Positions 44,370 to 55,363 of a stretch of 64,000 bases of DNA are shown in pieces. Position 1 is the first letter of the stretch; every line of letters begins with the position of its first letter. Source of the DNA: Ianthella basta. Its lineage: Eukaryota > Porifera > Demospongiae > Verongiida > Ianthellidae. The translations under genes were made by a program, and so were the position numbers. The notes under the pieces are model-generated. The model did not search any database. It was not told the DNA's origin and was given only the letters and a program-made list of their open reading frames with translations. The stretch spans positions 4,724,742-4,788,741 of the forward strand of contig OZ025877.1 of the NCBI GenBank assembly GCA_964019415.1. Reading direction: 5' to 3'.

Positions 44370-44439
44370 GCAACTTGTTCAAGTTCAGGGGCAACCCGGC
44401 GCCCCATGAGTTTTTTCTTTTAACTCAAAATATTTGTTC
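44370..44439. repeat. Small foldback, family 2
   Basis: It has the same order as 18687-18746: GCAAC-type arm, GTTCAAGTT, a GGGGC ... GCCCC core, ATGAGTTTTTT, then the complementary arm with TATTTGTTC. The two differ at many sites, so the family is old. Confidence 0.6.
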
Positions 44440-44481
44440 ATGGTGTATTCACTAGCCAGAACCTTAATCCAATAGTCCCGA

Positions 44482-44550
44482 ATGACGCATATAAGCGTCA
44501 TTAAATTAGTTAGAATTCAAATAATGCCGAATGACGCGTTTATGTGTCAT
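44482..44550. repeat. Pair of 20-bp ATGACGC hairpins
   Basis: ATGACGCATATAAGCGTCAT (44482-44501) has perfect 7-base arms, and ATGACGCGTTTATGTGTCAT (44531-44550) is a near copy. Both are preceded by CCGA. The core resembles the GACGCATATACAGC arm of the foldback at 23489. Confidence 0.55.
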
Positions 44551-44737
44551 GGCAAACCAGGCACAGAAAACGTCGCTTTTCTCTGGCTACGAGCAGTCCA
44601 CGGCAGCGTCTCTTTCACAGGACTTGCAGCAGTATCAGAGCCTTCCTTAGGCATACCTACCTCATCTCCTGGTCACGCAAGCTGCATTTGCGAGCAATAT
44701 TATGCGACGTGTCTCGTTCGTATTTTAAAGTGCCGCT

Positions 44738-44880
44738 GAAGCAAAAAAATATTTCATTTTTAAGTAGCACAAACCTTCCTAAGACAAACTGCCCATGCTT
44801 TGTGTTGATGAAAATGGCTCCTTCATACTGTTTTGACGATTTATGCTTGCTACCCAGCACCAAATACTGGTGACAGTGCC
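44738..44880 (+). repeat. Dispersed repeat, copy of 56998-57140
   Basis: About 140 bases here match the reverse complement of 56998-57140, with shared blocks ATTTCATTTTTAAGTAG, CCTAAGACAAACTGCC and AAAATGGCTCCTTCAT. In the other copy a THAP-like frame lies next to it, so this may be a fragment of a THAP-encoding transposon. Confidence 0.6.
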
Positions 44881-46213
44881 ACAACCCCGTGACGTCACTG
44901 GGGTTGCAAAGGTCCCCGGTGTGTATATTTACAATGTATTATCAGAGAAGTTCATTGCATCGTTGTTCAATCGTAGATCCTCGAGGCGACTTGATATTGG
45001 GCAGGTACATAGCATAACCCCATCACAATGGACTGTAGAACGTTTCTGCTTCGTAGGCTATTGTTTATTGATGTTGCTGGGTGTGCAAACCACTGAAGAG
45101 TGTATGTTGAAGCATATGGCACAACGTGGAATTCTGGGCTCTATGGCTTAAGAAAGTGTTGTTTCCTCCTTTTCCTCTGCTACCTCCGATGAAGAGCTGT
45201 CTAAAGAAGATCTTGCGGAGTACTCGTCGCTCGTTAGACCCTATCAAGACGAACCATTGGCCGGGGAAGATATCACAAAAAACGAAAAATGCGACGCAAA
45301 TGGGCTCTGTCCGGTAATCCTGCTGGACAGATGCAAAAGAGCCATGGCTGTGAATTCCTGGTGAGTGCATTGCCTATCCTATATCATTCAGCTCATGTTG
45401 TCAGACGAAACTGGCACGGTGACTTTGTGCATGTAGATAGCGAATCTGCGGTGTGCCCTATCTTCCTCTAGGTGCACTTGCAGGCGTTGCGATGATGCAA
45501 AGCTGCTCCTTTAGCTCTTCACAGCTTTCTCTTGCTGCTGGGAGAGAGCTGGCTGGCACATCCAATACCTTTTCAAGAACCCACATAATCATATGATTGA
45601 TTATGAAAACAGAGCCCTTAATGTAAGGACTGAGTTAAGGGGGCGGGTGCACCTAATTTGCATAAAAATGTTATAACTGTGATGGCTTAAAATGCAAATG
45701 TTGGAAGTTCCAGAACTTGTGTATCTAGCTAGTTGAAAAGAGCATGTGTAGGTTGACCGTTCGACAGAGTTTCAAGACCCCCGAACAAGACATTGTCCAC
45801 TGCCGTGCACACTAACTTGCCACCTATTTTTGATGCCTCACCTCGTTATGAAGCCGTATTTCTTCAGATGAAGTAGCCCGCAGGACAGCTCCTTGAGCAC
45901 TCCAAGCTTCTATGCATCCGTTAGTCGTTACACCATTCGGAAGTGGAGAAAAATCCAGCAGAATTTCATAACGAAGTGTCGTTCACGACAGTTCTCCATA
46001 TTGGGACGTCACAGCTTGATAGAAATGCGTAGGTTCCTGCGCGTGCTTGTCACGAGTATCAGTACAAAATCTGGCGGCCGAAGAACAAAATTGGACAGAG
46101 AGAGCCGTCAAAAATGTGAAATGTCTAACAAAAATGTAATTTAGATGCCATAGTCACATGACAGAGCGTGTTGTGATTGTGCAACTTACATGTGTGCATT
46201 TAATATTGTCATC
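44881..46213. other. Unassigned sequence
   Basis: Open plus frames at 44843-45471 and 45893-46144 have no recognised motif. GGGTGCACC near 45650 resembles a motif at 2285, a possible but unproven end of the Mutator-like element to the right. Confidence 0.35.
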
Positions 46214-49135
46214 CTATGCGGACTCAGCAAATGGCTCGCGAATTGGCTGTCTGTTGCTGTACCGTGGGAGAACCAGTTGAGGGAGGACAGCACGCCTATA
46301 GAACTCGATTATCCTCCAACGTGCAGGAACCCAGAAGCCAGGATCGGCCTGAATTGTTTCTATACTTAATCCCTTTGGTGTCCATTGCACAAAGTGGTAC
46401 CAGGGCTTGCCAGTGATCGCCAAGAAGCCTTGCACTTGCTAAAAGTACGCGTGCGTGCGCTTCAGTTGAAGCTGGCCATCGTCGCTCAGTGTGGAACAGA
46501 ATCCTCTCAGCTGCACAGCTGCCAGTTGTGGTATTAGAGACTACTTCGCTGCTTTGTATGGACATTTGTACTCTACCAAGCTCTGTTCACCAGTGGCAAG
46601 AGTGACAATGTCATCAGGGCTACAAGCCAGGCATGGTTCTCTGTGATCGATGACAAGACCACACCGTGTGGTGACTGCTCCAGACATCTGATGCAAGTAC
46701 GCCTTGCGTGCATCGTCCTCATGCAGTCTGCCCCAACGAAGACTGGATATGTTGAATGGTCTTTTGTAAAGCAACTGCTTCACTGTGTTGGCAATTGGAG
46801 TAGAAGTCCTATGTCGTGTGATGTTGCCGAAGTTGGATGCTGTTATACGCAGCCGGCGTTGTCAGTACCACTCAGGTGACTCAGTCTGTTGTCGTGTGGT
46901 GATCTCTATTGCCTTAGCCTACTCCTCTGTCACCTGTACTTCTCGCTCAAAGTACTCACGGCACAACCGTTCCAGCTCATCTGGTGAAGCATCAGGCTGC
47001 TGAGAGTCTGGTCCATAGTGGTGTTGTGAGGATGATGTGGTGTACTTCGAGGACTGACGCTGGGTCTTGTAGACATCTGTGGCCTTCCTAGCTCTGTCCT
47101 TCTCCACCTGTAACGTTCCCTTCATCACGGCTGACTGGAAAACCTATATTGAATATACTGTACAGAAAGGCAGGTCAAAAGAACTCTAGTCTCTGCATAT
47201 GGTTGTATTGTTGTGAGCCCATTGACAACAGATGATGCCGAACTTTCTAGACACCTATATGTTATTGACATGATTTGACTGACATGACTTGATCTGTGTA
47301 CTCTAGAACATTCTCCACAGAAGCCTATAAATAAGATCTTTGTACTGCATTTGCCAGTCCTGCCTTGCCTAATCATTGATTTGAGCAACTGTCCACTTTG
47401 TACAATTACGGTCCCTGCGAATGCAACAGTATTTATGATAACTCACATTCCCAGGTGCTGAACTGGTAGCATACTCCAGCGCTTCCAACTGCCAAGATGG
47501 ACCAGCCTGAACCCTCATGCTTGCTGTATAGCACCGACCCTCAAAAGACCCCAACTGTGCTCGGTTGTACTGTTTCCCACCATCAAATGCACTTCTGATC
47601 GCCATGTAGCACTCTGCAAGATTACTGGTCTGATTATCAATTAACTGTTCACTCAGCATCACCAGACGATCACCAACAGCCCGCACTTTCTCCATTAGTC
47701 CAACAGGTAAACACAATGCTATTGTCTCACCACTTTTGCGTGCGTCATGTTCATCTGTAGCTGTAGATTCGTCATCTAATTCACATCCTATAATGTCATG
47801 TAGTTGTTCAGTCAGAGGTTGTGGAGGATCTTGAATGCTGTCGTCATTGTCATTGTCACTGTCACTGTCACTAGAAATGCTATCCTCAGTCACTGCTGAA
47901 GCGTTGCAAAATGCAGGGTTGCACTGTGCATGGTCACCAAAAACATGGTTTGGGCCATTTCTCAGATCGTGCCGAAGCTGCTTCACATCCTTGCTTTTGC
48001 TGTGCATTTTGATCGCAATGCGGGCACTAACAGTTAGGCGCTGTATAGCTCACTTTGTTAGACCTCCCTTGCCTCTTAATTCAGGATGGTCTTTCACCAA
48101 GGTTTCTAACCTAGAGCGATAACATTTACAGGCAAGATTGGCGCATTCTATCTTAGTAATGAATGGGCCATAAGTGACACATTGTTGCAAGTTCGTCATT
48201 ACCGAACTGTCACCATCCCCAATGACACGCATATACCTTAAGCCATGTGTCTGGTCAGAGAGACGAAACCCCTCTACAATGATATCACTTTCCATAGCTG
48301 TCAAAGACCCACTCCAATCACGATAGCATCTATGGTGTGGTGTTGGCTTCTGTTGCTTCTCTGCTACAGAGCAGACTGCACAGTATTTGTTTCTAACACC
48401 AACAAACAGTACCTATTTGTGCATTGACCAAAAATCACAGCCACACCACTCTTAGCATTATATGTGTGCTTATGTGAGCGCTTCCACCATCCTCCATCTA
48501 CTGCGACAGTAATGGATGGTATGCCATGATGCATATCAGCCCTCTCCACTGCCAGTCTGCGTTCTTCCTCTCCAGCTTCAGTCATATTCTCAGTAAGGAG
48601 CTGATGCATACAGTCACTCAATAACCGCTCTGTTGTGGAGTACAACCTCTTAGGCATACCTGGAACATTCATGGGTGTCACTGAGCACGTCAGTGAACTT
48701 GCACCCCCACCTGTAGCCATCTGGCCTAGTACAGCGGCAACATCGACCACCCATCTTTGATGCCCATCTGCTGTCTTCACACGCTTGGAAGAATTGATTT
48801 GAAATTTTGTGCCACATTTGAGGCATTTTACAGATAATATTGATGCCAGACCAGCGTGCATTTCCCCATCCAATACACACATTCCTCCACATTGCCCAAT
48901 GTGAGAGGAAACTTCAGCTAAACCAGAACCCAAATTTTTCAAATCCATGATTCATGACTCCAGTTGTGCAGTAATATTGGTGACATCTGTTAGAGCCTTG
49001 TAGTTTGTGAACAATTCCACCTGGCTTCTGCTGCTTTTCTAGCAGCATTCTTCTCCCAGTTTTACAATATGCTGCTCTGTCTAATCTATCATACCTAGCT
49101 TTTCTCCTGCTCATGCTGTTTGGTTGGTCTCTCAT
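46214..49135 (-). pseudogene. Mutator-like transposase with YqaJ-type nuclease domain
   Basis: Read on the minus strand: an N-terminal cysteine region (CLKCGTKFQIN), a helical region, VAVDGGWWKRSHKHTYNAKSG (first catalytic Asp), VIGDGDSSVMTNL (second Asp), VTKIECAN-like ITKIECANLACK, and NLAECYMAIRSAFDGGKQYN (likely Glu). A YGPDSQQPDASP linker and a YqaJ-like exonuclease domain (LRWGRLHEDDARKAY, SPDDIVT, LVEYKCP, then VQGFLAITGKPW) follow. It is decayed: a TGA in LTK*AIQRL near 48050, a TAG in the exonuclease region near 46437, a TGA-type stop near 46918 and frame changes near 48930 and 48330. A 240-base gap at 47128-47369 may be an intron. Mutator-like elements usually make 8-11-bp duplications, which matters for the TAGTCTC elements. 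Its own TIRs were not found. Confidence 0.75.
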
Positions 49136-49916
49136 AGGCAGAATGCCCTTTGATAAAGCTTTCCCCCCTCCCCTCGCAACCTTCCCGCCACAATGGAGAT
49201 GGGAGGTCAGGAGAAAAGCATGTGATGTGTATTTAGTTAATTATATTCATTATGTGTTTAATGTTATTTATTATATCTAAGAATGTGTGTAGAAGGTGAC
49301 AAAATGGCAGGTCACCCTGCCACCTTAAGGTAGCAGCACTGGCTAAAAGCTTCCTTTAGGGTACATTACATTTGTGCATGTATCTCTCAAACCATGCAAG
49401 CAACAATCGTGACCATTGCAAATGTAATTGACATGAAAATTCCCCACAATTTGGTGATATTAATTAATTAATCAGTACTTCCCTTCATGAGATAATCAAA
49501 TTGGAAGTGAAAATTATCACCTCAGCTTCAGGAAAATTTTATCTTCTGTTCCATAAGGCTGAATTGGATCAAATCTGGGATATACAATCTACAAACATGT
49601 GTACACAAATCTATGGCAGCGATCTAGCACTTTCCAAATCATTACAGAGTTATTCCTGTTCCTTTCCAAATTGCGAAATTCGTGATAACTCGCTCGCAGA
49701 GACGATTTTCCAAGATCGCTGCCATAGTTCTCTGCATATGGGCGTGTGCTTCATGGCAAGAGATAACGCGTCTGCATCGATTGAAACACGCAGGACTAGA
49801 TAGATCAGCAACACCTTTGCCCACACACTAACTTGCCACAACTATCGCATTTGAATACTTCCTACCTAATTCCTGTGACCAGCGCTAGGAACTATGTGTA
49901 TGATGCAGATATAAGC
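49136..49916. other. Intergenic stretch with a repeat end
   Basis: TTAAGGTAGCAGCACTGG at about 49324-49341 repeats the motif at 2297 and, inverted, near 55860. The 5' region of the Mutator-like gene starts nearby. No other feature was recognised. Confidence 0.4.
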
Positions 49917-49970
49917 TAGTCTCATCCCCAGACCCTTCCCGCAAGGGAGGAAGGGTCTGGTGAAAGTGGG

Positions 49971-50267
49971 TGTAGTGACCAAGTAGTTAGTAGTCACTGC
50001 TGTTGATTGCTGGTTATTATCATTATTATTATTATTATGCTATTATTACGGTTGTGTTCTGTAGTGCAATGTATTAGTGATCATTATTCTTACGTATGTT
50101 GTACTATTATTGGTATCTGCATGGTTACGTAGTTGTACCCGGTTGTATTGTGCCTTTGTCCCATTGTTCATTGATTGTCTTGCTGAGCGGATCGCTGTGA
50201 CAAGTGCGGTGCATGAGCGTGGCCCGACCGACTGTTCCAGAAGTGTAAGAGCGTGCAGAACATCACA
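49971..50267 (+). repeat. 5' LTR
   Basis: It starts TGTAGTGACC and ends CATCACA, with the usual TG ... CA borders. It contains an ATT-rich run near 50020-50045. It is the same length as the 3' LTR. Confidence 0.95.
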
Positions 50268-50285
50268 TTTGGCGACGAAGGAAAG
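50268..50285 (+). promoter_or_regulatory. Primer-binding region
   Basis: TTTGGCGACGAAGG directly follows the 5' LTR, the position where a tRNA primes minus-strand synthesis. TGGCGAC starts are seen in many invertebrate Ty3/gypsy elements. The tRNA was not identified. Confidence 0.6.
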
Positions 50286-50300
50286 TCCGACGCGGGAGAG

Positions 50301-53300
50301 ATGACCACACACGGCCAGATCAGCGAGTTCCACGGAGTCCCGGAGGAATGGACCTCATACGTGGAACGCCTGGAGTGTTACTTCTTGGCCAACGATGTGG
50401 CCGACGCAGAGAAGCAACGCGCGATCCTGCTGAGTTGCTGTGGCGCCTCCACGTACAGCTTGATCCGGAGTCTGGCCACGCCAAGCAAGCCCACAGCCGT
50501 CGCGTACAAGGACTTAGTAGAGAAAGTCACCGCGTACTATGCTCCCAGAAGATCCAAGATTGTTTCGCGATTCAAGTTTAACTCGCGCTCACAACAGCCC
50601 GGTGAGTCTATCGCAACGTATGTGTCTGAGTTACGGAAACTTTCCGAATTTTGTGAATATGGTGCTACATTAGATGATATGCTATGTGACCGACTTGTGT
50701 GTGGCCTTGCTGAACGATGGGTTCAGCAGCGCCTCCTCGCGGAAGGGGATCTCACATTTGACAAAGCCCTGAAGATCGCCCAGGCCATGGAACTGGCAGA
50801 ACGAGATGCCAGGGACCTCCAGCAAGCCGGTGCACACAGGAATGTACCAGTTCATAGGGTAGCCCAGCCACCTAGGACTGCCAGACAGGACAAGGATGGT
50901 AAACCTTGCCACCGTTGTGGAGGGAGTCACGACCCATCCCAGTGCCGCTTTAGGGATGCGCAGTGTCACGCTTGTGGAAAGAAGGGCCACATTAAGCGGG
51001 CATGCAGAAGCCAGAGCAAGGTCCCCAGTGCTACCGGTGGTGAGCAACCCCAGAGGCAAGCTGTCCACCTAGCCAAAGAGGACACTGTCACTACACCGCC
51101 AGAGCTGCAGGAATACACTTTGTACCCACTCCACGATCTAGCCACACGACCCCTGAAGGCCACGGTGGAGGTAGAGGACCAGGAGCTCATCATGGAAGTA
51201 GACACTGGTGCCTCAGTTACCGTCATCAGTGAGGCCACGCTGGGAAGCATCTGGCCAAAACAACCTGCCCCACCACTCCAACCAACTGCCGTGAAACTGC
51301 GAACATACACCGGGGAGGCAATCCCAGTGGTTGGAAGGTTGATGGTCAAGGTGCAATACCAGGGCCAAGAGGAGCAACTTCCCCTCGTTGCCGTTGCTGG
51401 AGATGGGCCCAGCCTGTTGGGTAGAGACTGGCTTGCTAAGTTGAAGCTGGAATGGAAGCACATGTTCCGCGTGCATGCCCAGGAGAGTCTGCAGGATGTC
51501 CTGGAACGACACGACATGGTGTTCAAGCCAGAGTTGGGCAGGATCAAAGGAGTTGAAGCAAAGCGTCACATCAACCCTGAGGCCCAACCACGTTTCTACA
51601 AGTCGAGATCAGTACCATATGCTCTTCGCCAGAAAGTGGAACAGGAGCTGGACAGACTGGAGGAAGCCGGAGTCATTGTCCCCACCCAGCACTCGGACTG
51701 GGCAGCTCCTATTGTTCCGGTTGTGAAGTCTAATGGCTCAGTGAGGATTTGCAGAGACTATAAACTGACAGCCAACACGGCAACGAAGACTGAGTCCTAC
51801 CCTTTACCCAGAATTGAAGACTTGTTTGCATCCCTTGCCGGAGGTAAGGTGTTCTCCAAGCTTGACCTGTCCCATGCTTACTTGCAGCTGCCACTGGCTG
51901 AAGAATCACAACCCTTACTGACAGTCAACACCCACAAGGGGCTCTACCGTTACTTGAGGCTCCCCTTCGGAGTTTCTTCAGCACCAGCCATCTTCCAGCG
52001 TACCATGGAGACCTTACTACAAGGCGTGCAACATGTATGTGTGTACCTTGATGACATCCTCATCACCGGTTGTTCTCAGCAGGAGCACCTGAAGAACCTG
52101 GAGGAGGTCTTGCAGCGGTTGGAAGAGGCAGGAATGCGACTGAAGCAGGAGAAGTGTACCTTCCTCATGCCCGAAGTGGAGTACCTGGGGCACAAGATCA
52201 GCCCGGAGGGCCTGCAGCCAACTGAGTCCAAGGTGCGTGCCGTAGCAGATGCCCCCGAGCCGAAGAAAGTGACAGAATTGAGATCGTTCCTGGGTCTAGT
52301 GAACTATTATGGCAAGTTCTTACCCAACCTCGCCTCCACGGCAGCACCCTTGTATAACCTGCTGAAGAAGAATGCCCGCTGGACATGGGGCAAGACCCAA
52401 AAGGCGGCATTCAAGGGGGTGAAGGAGTTGCTACACTCGTCGGACATGCTAGTCCACTTTGACCCGGAGGAACAGCTCATCTTGGCATGTGATGCCTCGC
52501 CCTATGGACTAGGAGCCGCGCTATCCCATCGCATGCAAGATGGCTCTGAAAGGCCAATAGCTTTTGCATCCCGTACCCTTGCCCCAGCGGAAAAGAAGTA
52601 CTCACAGCTTGACAAGGAAGCATTGTCCATCATCTTTGGAGTCAAGAGATTCCACCAGTACTTGTACGGCCGCCAGTTCATCATCCACTCAGACCACAAG
52701 CCACTCATGTACATCTTCGATGAGTCAAAGGCAGTGCCACTCATGGCATCTGCAAGGATCCAGCGATGGGCTCTCACTCTCAGTGCCTACACTTACACCA
52801 TCCAGTACAAGGCCGGGAAGGATCATGCCAATGCTGATGGCCTCAGTCGACTTCCCCTGGAGGATGCCCCACCTGAAGTGCCAAGACCAGCTGAGACAAT
52901 TCTCCTTATGGATCATCTTGCAGCTTCACCAGTGTCGGCTAGCCACATTCGACAACAGACAGACAATGACCCTACCCTGTCAAAGGTTAGGAGTTTCGTC
53001 CAGCATGGTTGGCCTGATGTATTACCAGATACCAGTGACATGCAACCATACCATCACCGAAGACTTGACTTGAGCATTGAAGATGGCTGCCTGTTAAGGG
53101 GAAGCAGAGTGGTGGTGCCTCCCAAATTGCACAATAGAGTGGTAGACGAACTACACGAAGGCCATCCAGGCATTGCCAAGATGAAGGCACTGGCCCATCA
53201 ATATGTGTGGTGGCCGGGCCTGGATGGAGATCTAGAAGAGAGGGTGAAGCAATGCACCCCATGTCAGGAATGCCGTAAGAATCCACCAGCGGCACCACTC

Positions 53301-54050
53301 CACCCGTGGGAATGGCCAGAGCAACCGTGGAGGAGAGTGCATGCAGATTACGCTGGCCCTTACTTAGGACACATGTTCCTCATACTCATTGATGCACATT
53401 CCAAGTGGATGGAGGTACACATGACGAGGTCATCCACATCACTCGTGACCATCGAGAAAATGAGAAGCTCCTTTGCGACATTAGGGCTACCAGAACAGCT
53501 GGTAACTGACAATGGCCCTAGCTTCACCAGTGGGGAGTTTCGCCAGTTCATGAGGAACAATGGAGTACACCACATCACGACATCCCCCTACCATCCATCA
53601 TCAAATGGATTAGCCGAGAGGGCTGTCCAGACGTTTAAGTCAGGTATGAAGAAGCTGACTGAAGGAACCCTGGAGACCCGGTTGATTCGGTTTCTATTCC
53701 ACTATCGGACCACACCCCATGCCACAACAGGTCAGTCCCCAGCAGAGCTGATGTTAGGAAGACAGCTCAGGACACGCCTGGACCTGCTCAAGCCAGACAT
53801 CGGCAAAAGAGTAAGAGCACACCAGGAGCAGCAGAAGAGAGCACACGATGCTCATTCCAAACCAAGGGGGTTCCAGCCTGGAGTGCAGGTCTACGCCAAG
53901 AACTTTGGTCAAGGGCTTCCATGGCTACCTGGGGTCATCCAGGATTTGAAGGGTCCTGTGTCTTACACCATTGAGCTCCAAGATGGTCGTGTTGTTCGAC
54001 GACATGTGGATCATGAGAGCTCGCACAGCTACAGTCCAACCATCGGTTGA
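50301..54050 (+). CDS. Ty3/gypsy gag-pol polyprotein
   Basis: One frame encodes Gag and Pol together. In order it has a capsid-like region, two zinc knuckles (CHRCGGSHDPSQC and CHACGKKGHIKRAC, near 50910-51005), protease (EVDTGASVTVISE), reverse transcriptase (FSKLDLSHAYLQL, then CVYLDDILITG), RNase H (LACDASPYGLGAAL) and integrase (HPGIAKMKALAHQYVWWPG, LVTDNGPSF, YHPSSNGLAERAVQTFK). The likely start is the ATG at 50301, just after the primer-binding region; an earlier ATG lies in the LTR. Fusion without a gag-pol shift is known in several Ty3/gypsy lineages. Domain order (integrase last) separates it from Ty1/copia. Confidence 0.95.
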   Translation: MTTHGQISEFHGVPEEWTSYVERLECYFLANDVADAEKQRAILLSCCGASTYSLIRSLATPSKPTAVAYKDLVEKVTAYYAPRRSKIVSRFKFNSRSQQPGESIATYVSELRKLSEFCEYGATLDDMLCDRLVCGLAERWVQQRLLAEGDLTFDKALKIAQAMELAERDARDLQQAGAHRNVPVHRVAQPPRTARQDKDGKPCHRCGGSHDPSQCRFRDAQCHACGKKGHIKRACRSQSKVPSATGGEQPQRQAVHLAKEDTVTTPPELQEYTLYPLHDLATRPLKATVEVEDQELIMEVDTGASVTVISEATLGSIWPKQPAPPLQPTAVKLRTYTGEAIPVVGRLMVKVQYQGQEEQLPLVAVAGDGPSLLGRDWLAKLKLEWKHMFRVHAQESLQDVLERHDMVFKPELGRIKGVEAKRHINPEAQPRFYKSRSVPYALRQKVEQELDRLEEAGVIVPTQHSDWAAPIVPVVKSNGSVRICRDYKLTANTATKTESYPLPRIEDLFASLAGGKVFSKLDLSHAYLQLPLAEESQPLLTVNTHKGLYRYLRLPFGVSSAPAIFQRTMETLLQGVQHVCVYLDDILITGCSQQEHLKNLEEVLQRLEEAGMRLKQEKCTFLMPEVEYLGHKISPEGLQPTESKVRAVADAPEPKKVTELRSFLGLVNYYGKFLPNLASTAAPLYNLLKKNARWTWGKTQKAAFKGVKELLHSSDMLVHFDPEEQLILACDASPYGLGAALSHRMQDGSERPIAFASRTLAPAEKKYSQLDKEALSIIFGVKRFHQYLYGRQFIIHSDHKPLMYIFDESKAVPLMASARIQRWALTLSAYTYTIQYKAGKDHANADGLSRLPLEDAPPEVPRPAETILLMDHLAASPVSASHIRQQTDNDPTLSKVRSFVQHGWPDVLPDTSDMQPYHHRRLDLSIEDGCLLRGSRVVVPPKLHNRVVDELHEGHPGIAKMKALAHQYVWWPGLDGDLEERVKQCTPCQECRKNPPAAPLHPWEWPEQPWRRVHADYAGPYLGHMFLILIDAHSKWMEVHMTRSSTSLVTIEKMRSSFATLGLPEQLVTDNGPSFTSGEFRQFMRNNGVHHITTSPYHPSSNGLAERAVQTFKSGMKKLTEGTLETRLIRFLFHYRTTPHATTGQSPAELMLGRQLRTRLDLLKPDIGKRVRAHQEQQKRAHDAHSKPRGFQPGVQVYAKNFGQGLPWLPGVIQDLKGPVSYTIELQDGRVVRRHVDHESSHSYSPTIG

Positions 54051-54206
54051 GATGGATGACTATCCCATCATCGAGACACCATCTCCGAACACCGAGTTAC
54101 CACCAACTGATCCGCCACCTGCCGCAGCGGGGTAGAGTCTTCGCCGTTCCTCCCGCCCCCACAAGTCACCAGAGCGTTATGGTGTGACTGTGAGACATTG
54201 ACTAAT

Positions 54207-54217
54207 GGGGGAGGAGA
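54207..54217 (+). promoter_or_regulatory. Polypurine tract
   Basis: GGGGGAGGAGA lies directly before the 3' LTR, where plus-strand DNA synthesis is primed in LTR retrotransposons. Confidence 0.85.
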
Positions 54218-54514
54218 TGTAGTGACCAAGTAGTTAGTAGTCACTGCTGTTGATTGCTGGTAATTATCATTATTATTATTATTATGCTATTATTACGGTT
54301 GTGTTCTGTAGTGCAATGTATTAGTGATTATTATTCTTACGTATGTTGTACTATTATTGGTATCTGCATGGTTACGTAGTTGTACCCGGTTGTATTGTGC
54401 CTTTGTCCCATTGTTCATTGATTGTCTTGCTGAGCGGATCGCTGTGACAAGTGCGGTGCATGAGCGTGGCCTGACCGACTGTTCCAGAAGTGTAAGAGCG
54501 TGCAGAACATCACA
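54218..54514 (+). repeat. 3' LTR
   Basis: It has the same borders and length as the 5' LTR. It is followed by the GTGGG target duplication, and then the TIR element resumes exactly as in the sibling copy at 2684. Confidence 0.95.
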
Positions 54515-54594
54515 GTGGGCAGGAAGTTTGGGCACAATGGAATGTAATCATGGGTGATGACGTAATACTGTGTGTGATTAGTTACAGCTTCTCT

Positions 54595-54970
54595 GACGCT
54601 TCGATCGCGAGTTACTATTCTGTGCGAAGCAGGGGACTCACAATGATGACAATCGAGGTAGGGCTGGCGTGCTAGGGTAGAACATCGTAAACGGCGGGCA
54701 GCGGAGCATAGCAGAGCGATTTCGACCGCCTGTTAACAGACTTACGAAGACGTCTTTGCCGCAAACGAACGAACAACACTGACTGGTACTGCTTGTCCTT
54801 CAACTGTCTACATCCAAGCTCTTTAGCTGCTCTGGAGGTGGCTGCGCTCACATCTTCAACTGCAAATTTGCTAACGTACGTACTTGCATTATATAATTCG
54901 TTCTCGAGGTGAGAAATTGTGCAATATTTCGCTACCAGCAATGTGATTGGCGCTGCCCACATTCCGGCAG
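54595..54970 (-). pseudogene. RecQ-like helicase N-terminal fragment
   Basis: It corresponds to 2755-3129: FAVEDVSAATSRAAKELGCRQLKDKQYQ is recognisable in parts, then the Walker A region is frameshifted and ends with PLPAVYDVL. Its start lies about 100-150 bases inside the right TIR and reads inward. Confidence 0.75.
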
Positions 54971-55363
54971 CGGTCATGAGAACCTGTCTATTTTCACCAG
55001 ACCCTTCCTCCCTTCGCTCACTCGCGTGCACTTCGGAAGGGTCTATGAACGAGACTAGATATAAGCAAGATCTGCGCATCACTACCAGAGCGAACACCCA
55101 CGAGAGGCTCAGATCCTTCTCGGAATGTCAAGTTCCAATTAGTCGTGGTTTTCACACCTAATCCCACACCTGTGCGTGTTATGCAACGTGTGTTTACAAA
55201 CTTGCAGAATTCATTTACATTCTTCTTGTGTACGACGGAGCTGATCGTTAGTTACAGTTCGGTGCTTCAGGCAGGCGTATCCCAAACTTCATCAGCTAAC
55301 CGCACTAGCTTCAGAAAGTTGGGAAATGCCTGCCTGCACCAGTAGTAGCTACGGTAACAGTGC

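Larger units (their letters stand above)
49971..54514 (+). mobile_element. Ty3/gypsy LTR retrotransposon, looks whole
   Basis: Two 297-bp LTRs enclose one long gag-pol frame, a primer-binding region and a polypurine tract. The target duplication is GTGGG (49966-49970, 54515-54519). The LTRs differ at about three sites (near 1%), which suggests a recent insertion. The element looks whole, with no breaks seen in the main frame. It sits inside the RecQ-bearing TIR element, so it is younger than that insertion. Confidence 0.95.
49917..55057. mobile_element. TAGTCTC TIR element carrying a RecQ fragment and an LTR element
   Basis: The ends TAGTCTCATCCCCAGACCC and, inward from the right, TAGTCTCGTTCATAGACCC are TIRs. 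An exact 9-bp repeat GATATAAGC flanks the element (49908-49916, 55058-55066). Each end also has its own hairpin formed by AGACCCTTCC and its complement. A Ty3/gypsy element occupies 49971-54514; without it the element is about 590 bp, with a minus-strand RecQ-like fragment near the right TIR. It is a sibling of 2634-3180. Confidence 0.9.

Noticed and set aside
51213-51587. Minus-strand frame of 124 codons
   Set aside because: It is antisense to the protease-RT region of the Ty3/gypsy element.
50348-53578. Other frames inside the Ty3/gypsy region
   Set aside because: They are antisense or out-of-frame shadows of the gag-pol frame.
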